A program made the translations under genes and the position numbers. The notes beneath the pieces were generated by a model. The model was not told the DNA's origin and ran no database searches. It saw nothing but the letters and a program-made list of their open reading frames with translations. This document shows positions 28,184-37,066 of a stretch of 64,000 bases of DNA, in pieces. The DNA is from Sporolactobacillus sp. CQH2019 (GTDB lineage: Bacteria; Bacillota; Bacilli; Bacillales; Sporolactobacillaceae), in contig NZ_JARAJZ010000013.1 of NCBI RefSeq assembly GCF_028765345.1, forward strand, positions 51,987 through 115,986. Reading direction: 5' to 3'. The stretch's first letter is position 1. The number at the start of each line of letters is the position of its first letter.

Positions 28184-29034
28184 TTATTCATAGATATAAA
28201 ATCCGTGTCCTGTTTTTCTCCCTAGCCAGTTTGCTTCGACATATTTTCTCAGGAGCGGGCATGGGCGATACTTTGAATCACCATATCCTTCGTAAAGCAC
28301 CTCCATGATGGACAGACATGTATCCAGTCCGATCAAATCGGCCAAAGCGAGTGGACCCATGGGCTGATTTGCACCAAGCTTCATCACCTGGTCAATATCT
28401 TCCGGACTGGAAACTCCTTCATACACGCAGTAAATCGCTTCGTTAATCATCGGAATCAGAATTCGGTTCGCCGCAAAACCCGGAAAGTCACGGACATCGA
28501 CCGGCACTTTATGCACCTCCTCAGCCAGATCTTTCACCGCCTGATAGGTTTGATCTTCTGTTGCCATGCCTTGGATGACTTCAACAAGTCGCATGACCGG
28601 AACCGGATTAAAGAAATGCATGCCGATGACTTTTCCTGGTCGGCCGGTTGCTGCAGCAATCTTCGTTATGGAAATTGACGACGTGTTAGTCGCTAAAATC
28701 GTTCCTCCATCCATCAGTTGATCTAGCTGCTTAAAAATATTTAGTTTAATTTCCAGGTTTTCCGTCGCTGCTTCGATGACAAACTCCGCTTCCCGGACTT
28801 CATGGAGATCGGTCACCGGGTGAATTTGGGAAAGTATTGTTTCTTTTTCTCTTTCGTTTTTCTTCCTTTCGCCAAATCCCTCGTGAGATTTTTTTCAATC
28901 CGGCCGATGCCTTTTAGAACACAGGCCTCTGTAATATCATAAAGGAAGACCGTTTTACCTTCTTGTGCCATGACCTGAGCAATTCCAGAACCCATTTGCC
29001 CTGCACCAATGACAGCCAATTGTCTGATGTGCAT
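28184..29034 (-). pseudogene. 3-hydroxybutyryl-CoA dehydrogenase, one frameshift
   Basis: The N-terminal frame (from ATG 29034, TAGGAGG upstream) has the NAD Rossmann motif VIGAGQMGSGIAQVMAQEG. The C-terminal frame (28816-28184) has EAATENLEIKLNIFKQLD, MHFFNPVPVMRLVEVI with the catalytic His, and the 3HCDH domain ending GRKTGHGFYIYE. The family sequence crosses from one frame to the other near 28850, in a purine-rich stretch (AAAGAGAAAAAGAAAC on the minus strand). Nothing else is missing, so one indel disabled a roughly 284-residue Hbd/MmgB enzyme. Confidence 0.85.
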
Positions 29035-30050
29035 AGAGCCGTGCGCCTCCTACCTTTTTGGTTTCCGCCTATCCTTTTTATCTCCCAATCCTATGTTATT
29101 TCAATGATCCTGAGACTATTTTACGGGAACATTGCCCTTGGCGAGCCCGCTTCCTTTTATTTTCAAACGTTAAGTAAGCGGTTTCATGATTGATGAATCA
29201 CCTCCTGGTTTAGATAGATCCTGCTGCTTTATTTAATTTAAAATCCCTTTTGCGGCTTATTCGGACTGGGAACCTGCTATTCGTTCACTCTATGAAAAAC
29301 GGCTGAAAAAATGTTAAAAAGTCACATGAAAAGTTTTTCAAAAAAATTATCAATGAATTTAAGAATCCCTCTCTACTTCTCAATGATCAGTATACATAGA
29401 TCCCCATTGCTCTTAAATTTACATTCTGTGGGCTGCGGTCTGGACAGACCGATAAACATCCGGAAGGTCGACATCTTGTTCGTGAAAGCCGATGCTTATC
29501 TGGCAATTGGTATGGCCAGTATACGAGCAAAAGGATTACTGTATTAATCTCTTTTGCACTTAAACATACGACTTGGTGAGAAAGGACATGTGCGTTAAAA
29601 ATATTTTGCATGTATGGAGATTCTAAAAGTTCTGGATTCATTTGTCAACACATTTGGTGTATTTGTTGATCCGAATAAATATTTATAAGGCATAACGTTT
29701 GTTTCATAGAGTGAATCGTCTTACTGATGAGAAACGAAAAAAATTCGGTGATAACGCGTTTTTTACGGTTCCTTGAGTTTCAAAGAATTTTTTAATCATT
29801 CTAATTTCGAGTGAATTAAAATATATTAACCTTGTATTTTTCTATTGTATGGGTTTATCTTCATTCCGGAAAATTGAACATGTGGATCACAATGAATTAC
29901 CACCAGGTTTGTGACATCAGGTGAACGATCTTGAATCATTTCTTGCTTGCCTGCTGTCTTTTTTCACGCTTTTTTCAGTTGTTCCGTAATATTTTTTAAA
30001 GCATCCTTGAAGCAATCCGCTGTCGCTCTTCAGAAAAAGGAGGAATTTCA
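29035..30050. other. intergenic, no gene seen
   Basis: About 1 kb between the divergent hbd remnant and the thiolase gene, AT-rich. A small plus-strand frame (29311-29547) has no ribosome site. Promoters for both directions must be here. I saw no clear operator. Confidence 0.4.
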
Positions 30051-31229
30051 ATGAGAGAGGTCGCTATTGTTGGGGCGGCACGAACACCCATCGGCTCTTT
30101 TGGCGGGAGTCTGTCCGCAGTTCCTGCTGTCAGTCTCGGGGTTACAGCTGCAAAGGAAGCGATCAGACGTGCCAATATCTCTGCGGATCTGATTGACGAG
30201 GTCGTGATCGGTAATGTATTGTCTAGCGGACTGGGGCAGAATGTCGCAAGGCAGATTAGCATTTATGCCGGCATCCCGGAGTCGGTTCCGGCATTCACTG
30301 TGAATATGGTCTGCGGTTCCGGGCTGAAAACGGTGATTTTAGCCAGTCAAATGATTGCACTTGGCGATGCAGATGTGATCCTGGCCGGGGGCACGGAGAA
30401 CATGAGCCTGGCTCCTTTCCTGCTTCACAATTTTCGCTGGGGAAAGAAAATGGGCGATGCAAAAGTTGTCGATGGAATGCTCACTGATGCATTGATTGAT
30501 GTTTTCAATCAGTACCATATGGGGGTCACCGCCGAAAATATCGCCGAACGATGGGAAATCAGCCGCGAACGACAGGATGAGTTTGCTCTGAACAGCCAGA
30601 AAAAGGCGGAAAGAGCTCAGCTTTTGGAGTATTTCGATGAGGAGATAGCTCCTGTGGAATTTGTGGTCAAGCGAAAAAAGACCATAATCAGTCAGGACGA
30701 ACATCCGCGTCACGGTATGACCCTTGATAAGCTGAGCAAGCTCCGTCCTGTTTTTAAAGAAAAAGGCACAGTCACGGCCGGCAATTCATCCGGAATCAAC
30801 GATGGGGCAGCGATGATTGTTCTCATGTCCCGGGAGAAAGCGGAATCAATGGATCTTGACATTTTAGCCACCGTCAAGTCATACGCCAGCACCGCCCTTG
30901 ATCCAAAAATCATGGGCTATGGTCCTGTTCCCGCCTCGCGAAAGGCTTTAAATAAAGCAAACATGACCATCGGAGATATTGATCTATTTGAAATTAACGA
31001 AGCTTTTGCCGCACAGTCCCTAGCTGTTGCGGATGATCTGAAAATTGATACAACCCGAATTAATATTAATGGCGGAGCGATCGCACTCGGCCATCCTGTC
31101 GGCGCTTCCGGAGCACGTATTCTGGTGACCCTTCTTTACAACATGAAACGCACCGGTGCAAAAAAAGGTCTTGCCTCGCTTTGTATCGGCGGCGGCCAGG
31201 GAACGGCATTAATTGTCAGAAGGCCGTGA
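30051..31229 (+). CDS. acetyl-CoA C-acetyltransferase (thiolase)
   Basis: 392 residues, a biosynthetic-type thiolase. The acyl-accepting Cys88 is in NMVCGSGLK, the catalytic His in [13 protein letters not shown], and the second Cys in [11 protein letters not shown]. It interconverts two acetyl-CoA and acetoacetyl-CoA. AAGGAGG precedes ATG 30051. It is followed 62 bp later by the ScoA gene on the same strand. With ScoAB and acetone carboxylase it gives the route acetone, acetoacetate, acetoacetyl-CoA, acetyl-CoA. Confidence 0.93.
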   Translation: MREVAIVGAARTPIGSFGGSLSAVPAVSLGVTAAKEAIRRANISADLIDEVVIGNVLSSGLGQNVARQISIYAGIPESVPAFTVNMVCGSGLKTVILASQMIALGDADVILAGGTENMSLAPFLLHNFRWGKKMGDAKVVDGMLTDALIDVFNQYHMGVTAENIAERWEISRERQDEFALNSQKKAERAQLLEYFDEEIAPVEFVVKRKKTIISQDEHPRHGMTLDKLSKLRPVFKEKGTVTAGNSSGINDGAAMIVLMSREKAESMDLDILATVKSYASTALDPKIMGYGPVPASRKALNKANMTIGDIDLFEINEAFAAQSLAVADDLKIDTTRININGGAIALGHPVGASGARILVTLLYNMKRTGAKKGLASLCIGGGQGTALIVRRP

Positions 31230-31291
31230 CAGCCAAAATGTAAGCGCTGTCCAGGTATTCTCTGCAGGCCTTAAGAATGGAGATGAAGAAA

Positions 31292-31987
31292 ATGAACAAA
31301 GTCATTTCGTCAATTAAAGAGGCGATCCGTGGGATTAAAGACGGAGACACATTGATTGTCGGCGGTTTTGGTTTATGCGGCATTCCGGAACACCTGATCC
31401 AGGGGCTTCGTGATAGAGGCGTTCGAGACCTGACGATCGTCAGTAATAACTGCGGAGTGGATGACTGGGGACTGGGTCTCTTACTGGAAAACAGACAGAT
31501 CAGGAAGATGATCGCCTCATACATCGGTGAAAACAAGATTTTTGAGCAGCAGGTCCTGCGTGAGGAAATAGAGGTGGAACTGGTTCCACAAGGCACACTT
31601 GCCGAACGGATCCGAGCGGGCGGAGCAGGTATCCCCGCCTTCTATACAGCAACAGGCGTAGGAACGGATGTAGCAAAGGGTAAAGAACACCAGACGTTCA
31701 ACGGTCGAACCTATATCCTGGAAGAAGCCATTGTTGGTGATTATGCCCTTGTAAAGGCCTGGAAGGCCGACCCCCTTGGCAATCTCGTCTACAGAAAAAC
31801 AGCCCGGAACTTTAACCCGCTGGCTGCGGCCGCGGGAAAAATAACTGTTGCCGAAGTCGAGGAACTCGTCGGTCCGGGCAGGCTTGATCCCGATCAGATC
31901 CATACACCGGGTGTATACGTTCAGAATGTTCTGCTCGGCAATCATTATCAAAAAAGAATCGAACGGCTCGTCACTGCGCGAGCTTGA
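31292..31987 (+). CDS. scoA: 3-oxoacid CoA-transferase subunit A
   Basis: 231 residues of the succinyl-CoA:3-ketoacid CoA transferase alpha family: [20 protein letters not shown] near the N-terminus, [20 protein letters not shown], and [17 protein letters not shown] chose ATG 31292, preceded by GGAG at a 9-10 bp distance, over ATG 31277. It transfers CoA from succinyl-CoA to acetoacetate together with subunit B, 15 bp downstream. Intact, unlike the homologous A subunit at 23.8 kb. Confidence 0.9.
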   Translation: MNKVISSIKEAIRGIKDGDTLIVGGFGLCGIPEHLIQGLRDRGVRDLTIVSNNCGVDDWGLGLLLENRQIRKMIASYIGENKIFEQQVLREEIEVELVPQGTLAERIRAGGAGIPAFYTATGVGTDVAKGKEHQTFNGRTYILEEAIVGDYALVKAWKADPLGNLVYRKTARNFNPLAAAAGKITVAEVEELVGPGRLDPDQIHTPGVYVQNVLLGNHYQKRIERLVTARA

Positions 31988-32002
31988 GAGAGGAGACTTT
32001 CT

Positions 32003-32656
32003 ATGCGAGAAAACCGCCAGCTGATCCTGAAACGGGCGTTGAAGGAAATAAAAGACGGCATGTATGTCAATCTTGGCATCGGTATGCCGACCTTAATCGC
32101 AGATTTGATTCCTGATTCAATTCAGGTGATGCTCCAGTCTGAAAACGGCTTGCTTGGCATCGGTGCCTATCCAAAGGAAGATGAAGTGGATCCTGATTTA
32201 ATCAATGCCGGAAAAGAAACCGTAACCATTAAACCAGGCGGTTGTTATTTTGACAGTGCCGAGTCCTTTGCCATGATCCGGGGCGGACATATTGACCTCG
32301 CTATTCTTGGAGGAATGGAAGTTTCAGAGAATGGAGATCTGGCCAACTGGATGATTCCCGGGAAACTGGTCAAAGGTATGGGCGGCGCAATGGATCTCGT
32401 TCAGGGCGCAAAACGGATTATCGTAATTATGGATCATGTGAACAAACATGGTGAACCCAAAGTGAAGAAGGAGTGCTCCCTTCCCCTTACCGGCAGGCAG
32501 ATTGTCCATTGCCTTATTACCGATCTTGCCGTCTTCCAGTTTACAAGCGGAGGTATGAAACTGGTGGAGCTCCAGGAAGGCACCTCACTTGAAGAGGTTC
32601 GGAGCAAAACAGAAGCAGATTACATCGTCGATGATGCCCTGCTTTTAAACCAGTAA
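32003..32656 (+). CDS. scoB: 3-oxoacid CoA-transferase subunit B
   Basis: 217 residues, the beta subunit with the catalytic glutamate in VMLQSENGLLGIG, the GGHIDLAILGGMEVS strand and the GMGGAMDLVQGAKR motif. GAGAGGAG lies upstream of ATG 32003. Last gene of the thiolase-scoA-scoB operon. A weak GC stem (near 32925-32945) follows well downstream. Confidence 0.92.
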   Translation: MRENRQLILKRALKEIKDGMYVNLGIGMPTLIADLIPDSIQVMLQSENGLLGIGAYPKEDEVDPDLINAGKETVTIKPGGCYFDSAESFAMIRGGHIDLAILGGMEVSENGDLANWMIPGKLVKGMGGAMDLVQGAKRIIVIMDHVNKHGEPKVKKECSLPLTGRQIVHCLITDLAVFQFTSGGMKLVELQEGTSLEEVRSKTEADYIVDDALLLNQ

Positions 32657-33365
32657 AAAAGATCGGTTAAAGCTCGAAAACATCTGACGGACATTTTCTA
32701 ACATAAATCCTGGGAGCGTCCGTTGCTGCTGTAATGAATAGCTTCTCATTACAGTAAGCCACACTTTTATGTAAAAACATTTACAGTCTGTCCCAATTAT
32801 TTTGTGATAAGTGCGTTACTCAATTGGCTATCCAGTGTGTCAAATCCAAAAGCATGGTGTTTTAACTGGAATCATTGATTATGCTTAATGTGTAAACATT
32901 AAAGTCATATTCTCAGATTTAAAGGCCCTGAAAATGGGTCTTTTATTCATGCCAAGCAGCAGGCTTTACCGGGGATTATTTTTTCGAGGTTGCTTATTGA
33001 AATGACCTTCCGAACGATTCTCAGATTCTGTAATAAGAGAAAATACAGGAAGGGATAAATAATAGCTGAATACCTGAGATGGCAGCCAACCCGAATCATA
33101 GAAAAAACCGGCTTTCACACTTAGCCACTCATTTCCGGTGGAAGATAGTGAAAAAAAAGAAGATAAATCACCAGTTGAGTCCGTATCATTTATACGAAAA
33201 AAGCAAAAAAAACTTTTGCTAAATTATTATTGCAATCTATTCTTTTAGCAAACTTCATGTTTGTCTTCTCTCTATTTAAATGCTTTTTATTCTATAACGA
33301 GGAGTGATTTACATGGGAGATGGGAACTGTAGCATATGTTATGATTCAGACCTGCAAACAGAAGA
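32657..33365. other. intergenic; possible 24-residue ORF at its end
   Basis: No large gene. A weak hairpin (GGCCC/GGGTC near 32925-32943) is followed by TTTT. At 33313-33387 (+) a 24-codon ORF (MGDGNCSICYDSDLQTEDYS...) follows a good GAGGAG site and runs antisense over the end of the MarR-GNAT gene. I cannot tell whether it is made. Confidence 0.3.
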
Positions 33366-34289
33366 TTATAGTTCCAGTTCATAGGTCTGTTCCATATGTC
33401 GGACACCCCATGAGGCATCTTCCACCTCTTTTGTTTTTTGGAAGCCAACTTTTTGATACATCGCAATCGCCGTTTTCTGATCGTCGATAGTCTCAAGATA
33501 AATTTTTCGGTATCCGGCCTTTCTTGCGAAATCAAGAGCCTCTACCAAAAGATGTTTACCGATTCCTTGTCCTCGGAAATCCGGATGAATCAAAAACCAA
33601 CGCAGTTGAGCAATCCGATCCGGATGCTTGGCTATGGCAATCGCACCGATCTTTTTATCTCCAGCCTCTGCAAACCAGAGACGGTCTTTTTGAGGGTCAT
33701 AATCTTTTAAGAAGTCGAAAAGAGTTTCACAGACATAACCTTCAAACACATGATTGTATCCACATTCTTTCGCGTAAATCCATCCATGCAAATAAATCAG
33801 TTCTCCCGCGTCCCCCGGTCTGAGATCATGCCGGATCTGGATCGGTTGTCCTTGTTCATGGGACAAATACTGTTGAATCAATTCCATGCTGTCCGCCAGT
33901 TCTCTCTGTTGCGTTTCAGGCAGATTGCTGATCAGTCTCTCCGACTGTTCGTCCGACAGACGGTTCATCTCTAAAAGCGTTTCTTTCCCTTTTTCCGTCA
34001 GACGTATGGGATACAGACGGCCATCCTCTTTTGATTGAGTGCGGACAGTAAGCCCATTTTTTTCAAATTTCTTTAAAATTCTGCTGAAATAGCCGGGATC
34101 AATGTTTAACTTCTGAGTCAATTTGCTTGCCGAACAGGTATCCGTTCCTCCGATTTCATACAAAATACGAGTTTCAGTCAAGGAGAATTCCGTATTGAGC
34201 AGGTGTTGATTCAGAAGCCCAAGGAGGTTTGTGTAGTAACGGTTGAACTTTCGCATTCTGACAATAGGGGAAGATTGTTCCGAATCCAT
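33366..34289 (-). CDS. MarR-type regulator fused to GNAT acetyltransferase
   Basis: 307 residues in two domains. Residues about 5-145 are a MarR winged helix (ETRILYEIGGTDTCSASKLT, then LNIDPGYFSRILKKFEKNGL, with the wing at SKEDGRLYPIRLTEKG). Residues about 150-305 are a GNAT acyltransferase with the acetyl-CoA loop in HPDFRGQGIGKHLLVEAL and the C-terminal YLETIDDQKTAIAMYQKVGF. This fusion is a known architecture. It suggests a regulator that also acetylates a small molecule or protein. GAAAGAGG precedes ATG 34289. No obvious target gene is adjacent. Confidence 0.9.
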   Translation of the reverse strand: MDSEQSSPIVRMRKFNRYYTNLLGLLNQHLLNTEFSLTETRILYEIGGTDTCSASKLTQKLNIDPGYFSRILKKFEKNGLTVRTQSKEDGRLYPIRLTEKGKETLLEMNRLSDEQSERLISNLPETQQRELADSMELIQQYLSHEQGQPIQIRHDLRPGDAGELIYLHGWIYAKECGYNHVFEGYVCETLFDFLKDYDPQKDRLWFAEAGDKKIGAIAIAKHPDRIAQLRWFLIHPDFRGQGIGKHLLVEALDFARKAGYRKIYLETIDDQKTAIAMYQKVGFQKTKEVEDASWGVRHMEQTYELEL

Positions 34290-34944
34290 AAAGACACCTC
34301 TTTCGACAATTTATTACCTTCTAGTTTAACGATTTAATTGACAAAGTCAACTATTTTAGTTGCTTTGTCTCCTATCTCTTTTTCCAGCAAAATTTCAATT
34401 TGAAACTGAACAAACATGGCGCTTAGTGGATTGGGATAATTTTTCAGAACGTATAATTTTCATATACACCCTGTCCGCTGCGAAAGCGGATTGTCATTTG
34501 TGCTTCTCCCTGCCACAACTTTTTGTCCGCTTTCTTGCCGCTTCGCAAAATCGTGTGCCAAAGGGTGCCCCCCTTGGAAACCCGCAAAACAAAACGGCGA
34601 TATGCACCCTTTCCGGGAACATATCGCCGCTTGTTGTCAGCAGCCCGTTTCACGGTCTGCATGTAGTTCCTTGTAAACTGACCTAAGGTTACCTGTAAAC
34701 CAAAAATACATGTAATAAAAGTCCATCCAGTTTATTTACCTTATCTTGATCAGGAACGAAGTTGAAATTTATTAACTACGGCGTGAAATCATTCTTTTCA
34801 ACGGGGAAAAATGACACCGGTGAGATAAGAGATCGATATTGCGGGGTTATCCAAAAGGGCAACCCTCTTTATTTATAGCATTATATTATTTATCCAACTT
34901 CACCAATAACAGCGAATTTTTCAATAATATGCTGCACTTTTTCT
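34290..34944. other. intergenic with one strong hairpin
   Basis: No gene recognised. The only clear structure is the minus-strand terminator-like hairpin at 34595-34629, described separately. Short frames on both strands here are products of that GC-rich patch. Confidence 0.4.
34595..34629 (-). terminator. hairpin followed by T-rich tract (minus strand)
   Basis: CGGCGATATG (34595-34604) pairs perfectly with CATATCGCCG (34620-34629) around a 15-nt loop. On the minus strand it is followed by TTTTGTTTT. It could end the nitronate monooxygenase transcript, whose stop is about 315 bp upstream. Confidence 0.55.
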
Positions 34945-35913
34945 CTACAAATTTTGCATGTTCTTATTTGTACTCAAATCAAGATACTCATGCTTTAATT
35001 TATCGATAATTTCTGCTACGGTTTCCTCTTTTTTAATTGCTCCTACTCCATGTCCTGCTGACCATATATTCTTCCATGCTTTTGGACCATTATCATTTGC
35101 TTTAGACCAATTAAAAGATCCTTTCGTTGGCCATTGCTTTGGATCGATTCCAGCTCTTTGAAGACTCGGGATTAAATAATTCGCATTGATTCCACTAAAT
35201 ACATCGGTATAAATAATATCTTCAATAGTCGATTCAAGAAGCATTTTTTGATATTCACTGCTGGCTAGGCTTTCTTTAGATGCAAGGAATCTAGTCCCCA
35301 TATAAACGAGATCCGCACCAAGAATTCTTGCAGCCAAAATATCCCTGCCTGTTGAAATTCCACCAGCTAGAATGGTGATTCCATCCCAAAACTCTTTTAC
35401 CGCATGGATAAATGCGAATGGATTATAAGTTCCGGCATGCCCTCCACCGTTGCAGACAAGAATTAAACCATCAGTCCCTCTTTCGGCAGCTTTTCTCGCA
35501 TGAACAAGATTTACAACATCCGAGAACACAAGACCACCGTATTCATGAACAATGCCGACAACCCGGCTTGGATCTCCAAGAGAAGTAATGACAACAGGAG
35601 GCTTGTACTTTCTAATATACTCTAATTCTACTTCATATCTTGCATTAGTACGGTGAACAGCCAAATTAACGGCCCAAGGAGCTATCTTTCTCGTTGGTTC
35701 ATTACTCCTTGCTGTAGAAAGACCTTCTGTGATGCGAATCATCCAGTTATCTAAATCCTCTAAAGTACGAGCGTTAGCCAAAGGAAATGAACCAATGACT
35801 CCTGCTTTACAACCTTCAATGACCATTTCAACACTTGAGACCAAAAACATTGGTGAGATTATTATCGGAAGTTCAATCCGAGATACAACAGTAAAAGGTT
35901 TTTCATTTGTCAT
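34945..35913 (-). CDS. nitronate monooxygenase-like FMN enzyme
   Basis: 322 residues, a TIM-barrel flavoprotein of the 2-nitropropane dioxygenase/FabK superfamily. It starts IELPIIISPMFLVSS, and has the flavin-binding LILVCNGGGHAGTYNPFAFI and GGISTGRDILAARILGADLV followed by YMGTRFLASKES. Family members oxidise nitronates or act as enoyl reductases, so the exact reaction is open. GGGAGGGAG precedes ATG 35913. The codons for IDPKQWPT (35124-35153) are duplicated in the neighbouring intron fragment. Confidence 0.85.
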   Translation of the reverse strand: MTNEKPFTVVSRIELPIIISPMFLVSSVEMVIEGCKAGVIGSFPLANARTLEDLDNWMIRITEGLSTARSNEPTRKIAPWAVNLAVHRTNARYEVELEYIRKYKPPVVITSLGDPSRVVGIVHEYGGLVFSDVVNLVHARKAAERGTDGLILVCNGGGHAGTYNPFAFIHAVKEFWDGITILAGGISTGRDILAARILGADLVYMGTRFLASKESLASSEYQKMLLESTIEDIIYTDVFSGINANYLIPSLQRAGIDPKQWPTKGSFNWSKANDNGPKAWKNIWSAGHGVGAIKKEETVAEIIDKLKHEYLDLSTNKNMQNL

Positions 35914-36009
35914 GAAAACTCTCCCTCCCGGAATACAGTTCTAAATTCTATTTTTAAACAAGTTTAAACACTTTTTATTCTTTAAGATTAATTCTAGAAT
36001 TGACATAAA

Positions 36010-36504
36010 TATATTCGATGTTATTTCAAAAATTCCGATCAGGTCTTTTTTTGTGTGTAAATTCATCTCAGGAAGGAAACAGGAGCGCGCACCGGCATCA
36101 ACACTTGACAGATGGCCTGTTGGATCATTCGGTCCAGTCCCGTCGTTGGCCATTGCTTTGGATCGATTCCAGGGGGATGCCCAGTTTGCGCCGGGTCCCG
36201 TCCGGCTTAGGAAGACATACTCGTTTGACCGGTTGAGGCTTGTAGGTGCCCGTTTTAAGTTTCCGAATCAGCGGCCGGCAGTATTTCCGAACCTGACTTT
36301 CCAGTTCGCCCACGGTGATGCCGTCAATGCCCGGCACGCCATGATTCGCCTTTACTTTCTGGAGTGCTTTCCATAAGTTTCGAAGGTCTATAACTTTTTC
36401 TATCAGTGATACAAGAATCCGTATCTGTCGCCGAGTGTTTCCGTTGCTGAGCACTCCTGCATTGTCTCCAGCGGGCAGCTATCTGCCGCTCATGGCGGAC
36501 GCAC
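36010..36504 (-). mobile_element. group II intron fragment (5' end plus part of RT gene)
   Basis: On the minus strand the intron begins at 36504 with GTGCGTCCGCC, a group II 5' consensus. That is 6 nt after a perfect-looking terminator stem (36511-36540), the preferred target of group IIC introns. The reverse transcriptase N-terminus follows: LWKALQKVKANHGVPGIDGI (RT0/RT1), then LKTGTYKPQPVKRVCLPKPD and GTRRKLGIP. A 29-bp insertion shifts the frame here, after which GLDRMIQQAICQVLMPV continues in another frame. Everything after about 36010 (rest of RT, maturase, domains V-VI) is lost. Confidence 0.8.
36125..36454 (-). pseudogene. group II intron reverse transcriptase, truncated
   Basis: The open part of the intron-encoded protein, about 109 residues ending soon after LGIP. 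It carries the RT finger blocks but no catalytic YADD. The last residues (LESIQSNGQRRDW) come from the inserted 29-30 bp shared with the nitronate monooxygenase gene and are not RT sequence. Confidence 0.8.
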
Positions 36505-36510
36505 AAGACA

Positions 36511-36540
36511 ATAAGCCGACGGACTATGCCGCCGGCTTAT
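36511..36540 (-). terminator. acx operon terminator and intron target
   Basis: ATAAGCCGGCGG, a 6-nt loop CATAGT, then CCGTCGGCTTAT (minus strand, one mismatch) followed by TGTCTT. It starts 4 bp after the acxC stop at 36544. The T tract is interrupted because the intron begins right there. Confidence 0.75.
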
Positions 36541-36543
36541 TGG

Positions 36544-37047
36544 TCATGACTTCGTCTGAGGGAGCGGCCGATTCAGCCACTCAGTATAAAAGGCATCAAT
36601 ATCGGGTTCAAAATCTTGCAATATCGGATACCAAGGCGTGACAGCTTCCACTTCGAGCTGCGTTGCACATGATGGACAGTAATATTCGCGAATAACCTGC
36701 CACTTCGGATCAGGGGCCAACATGTTCGGGTACAGTTCCGCCAGTTTTTCCGGGGTATCCCGAACATAGATCAGCGCATGGAGCTTCCAGTTATCTCCCG
36801 CTTCACAAAATTCATGTCCGCAATCACATTTGACCACTCTGCTGCCATCCGGTTTCTGTACATAATATAAATGCAGACCGGCCGGCAGCAGAATCAGATC
36901 CTCCCATTTGACTCTTTCCTGCAGGATACTGATGTACTTTTCAAATCGATCGGCATCTTTAAAGTTGGAAAGCATCTCTTTCAGTTTATAAAAATCAATC
37001 GTCCCATCGATTAATTCCTCAATGGTCTTGCGGTCATATTGCGTCAT
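36544..37047 (-). CDS. acxC: acetone carboxylase gamma subunit
   Basis: 167 residues, the length of known acetone carboxylase gamma subunits (about 168). The sequence has two cysteine pairs suited to metal binding: VVKCDCGHEFCEAG and REYYCPSCATQLEVEA. Its position as third gene after the beta and alpha subunits supports the call. The enzyme carboxylates acetone to acetoacetate with ATP and bicarbonate. ATGAGGTGAG precedes ATG 37047. Confidence 0.88.
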   Translation of the reverse strand: MTQYDRKTIEELIDGTIDFYKLKEMLSNFKDADRFEKYISILQERVKWEDLILLPAGLHLYYVQKPDGSRVVKCDCGHEFCEAGDNWKLHALIYVRDTPEKLAELYPNMLAPDPKWQVIREYYCPSCATQLEVEAVTPWYPILQDFEPDIDAFYTEWLNRPLPQTKS

Positions 37048-37066
37048 GTTCTCACCTCATTTGCCA

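Noticed and set aside
34360-34686. Overlapping ORFs around 34.4-34.7 kb
   Set aside because: They arise from a GC-rich patch with a hairpin; no ribosome sites and no recognisable protein motif.
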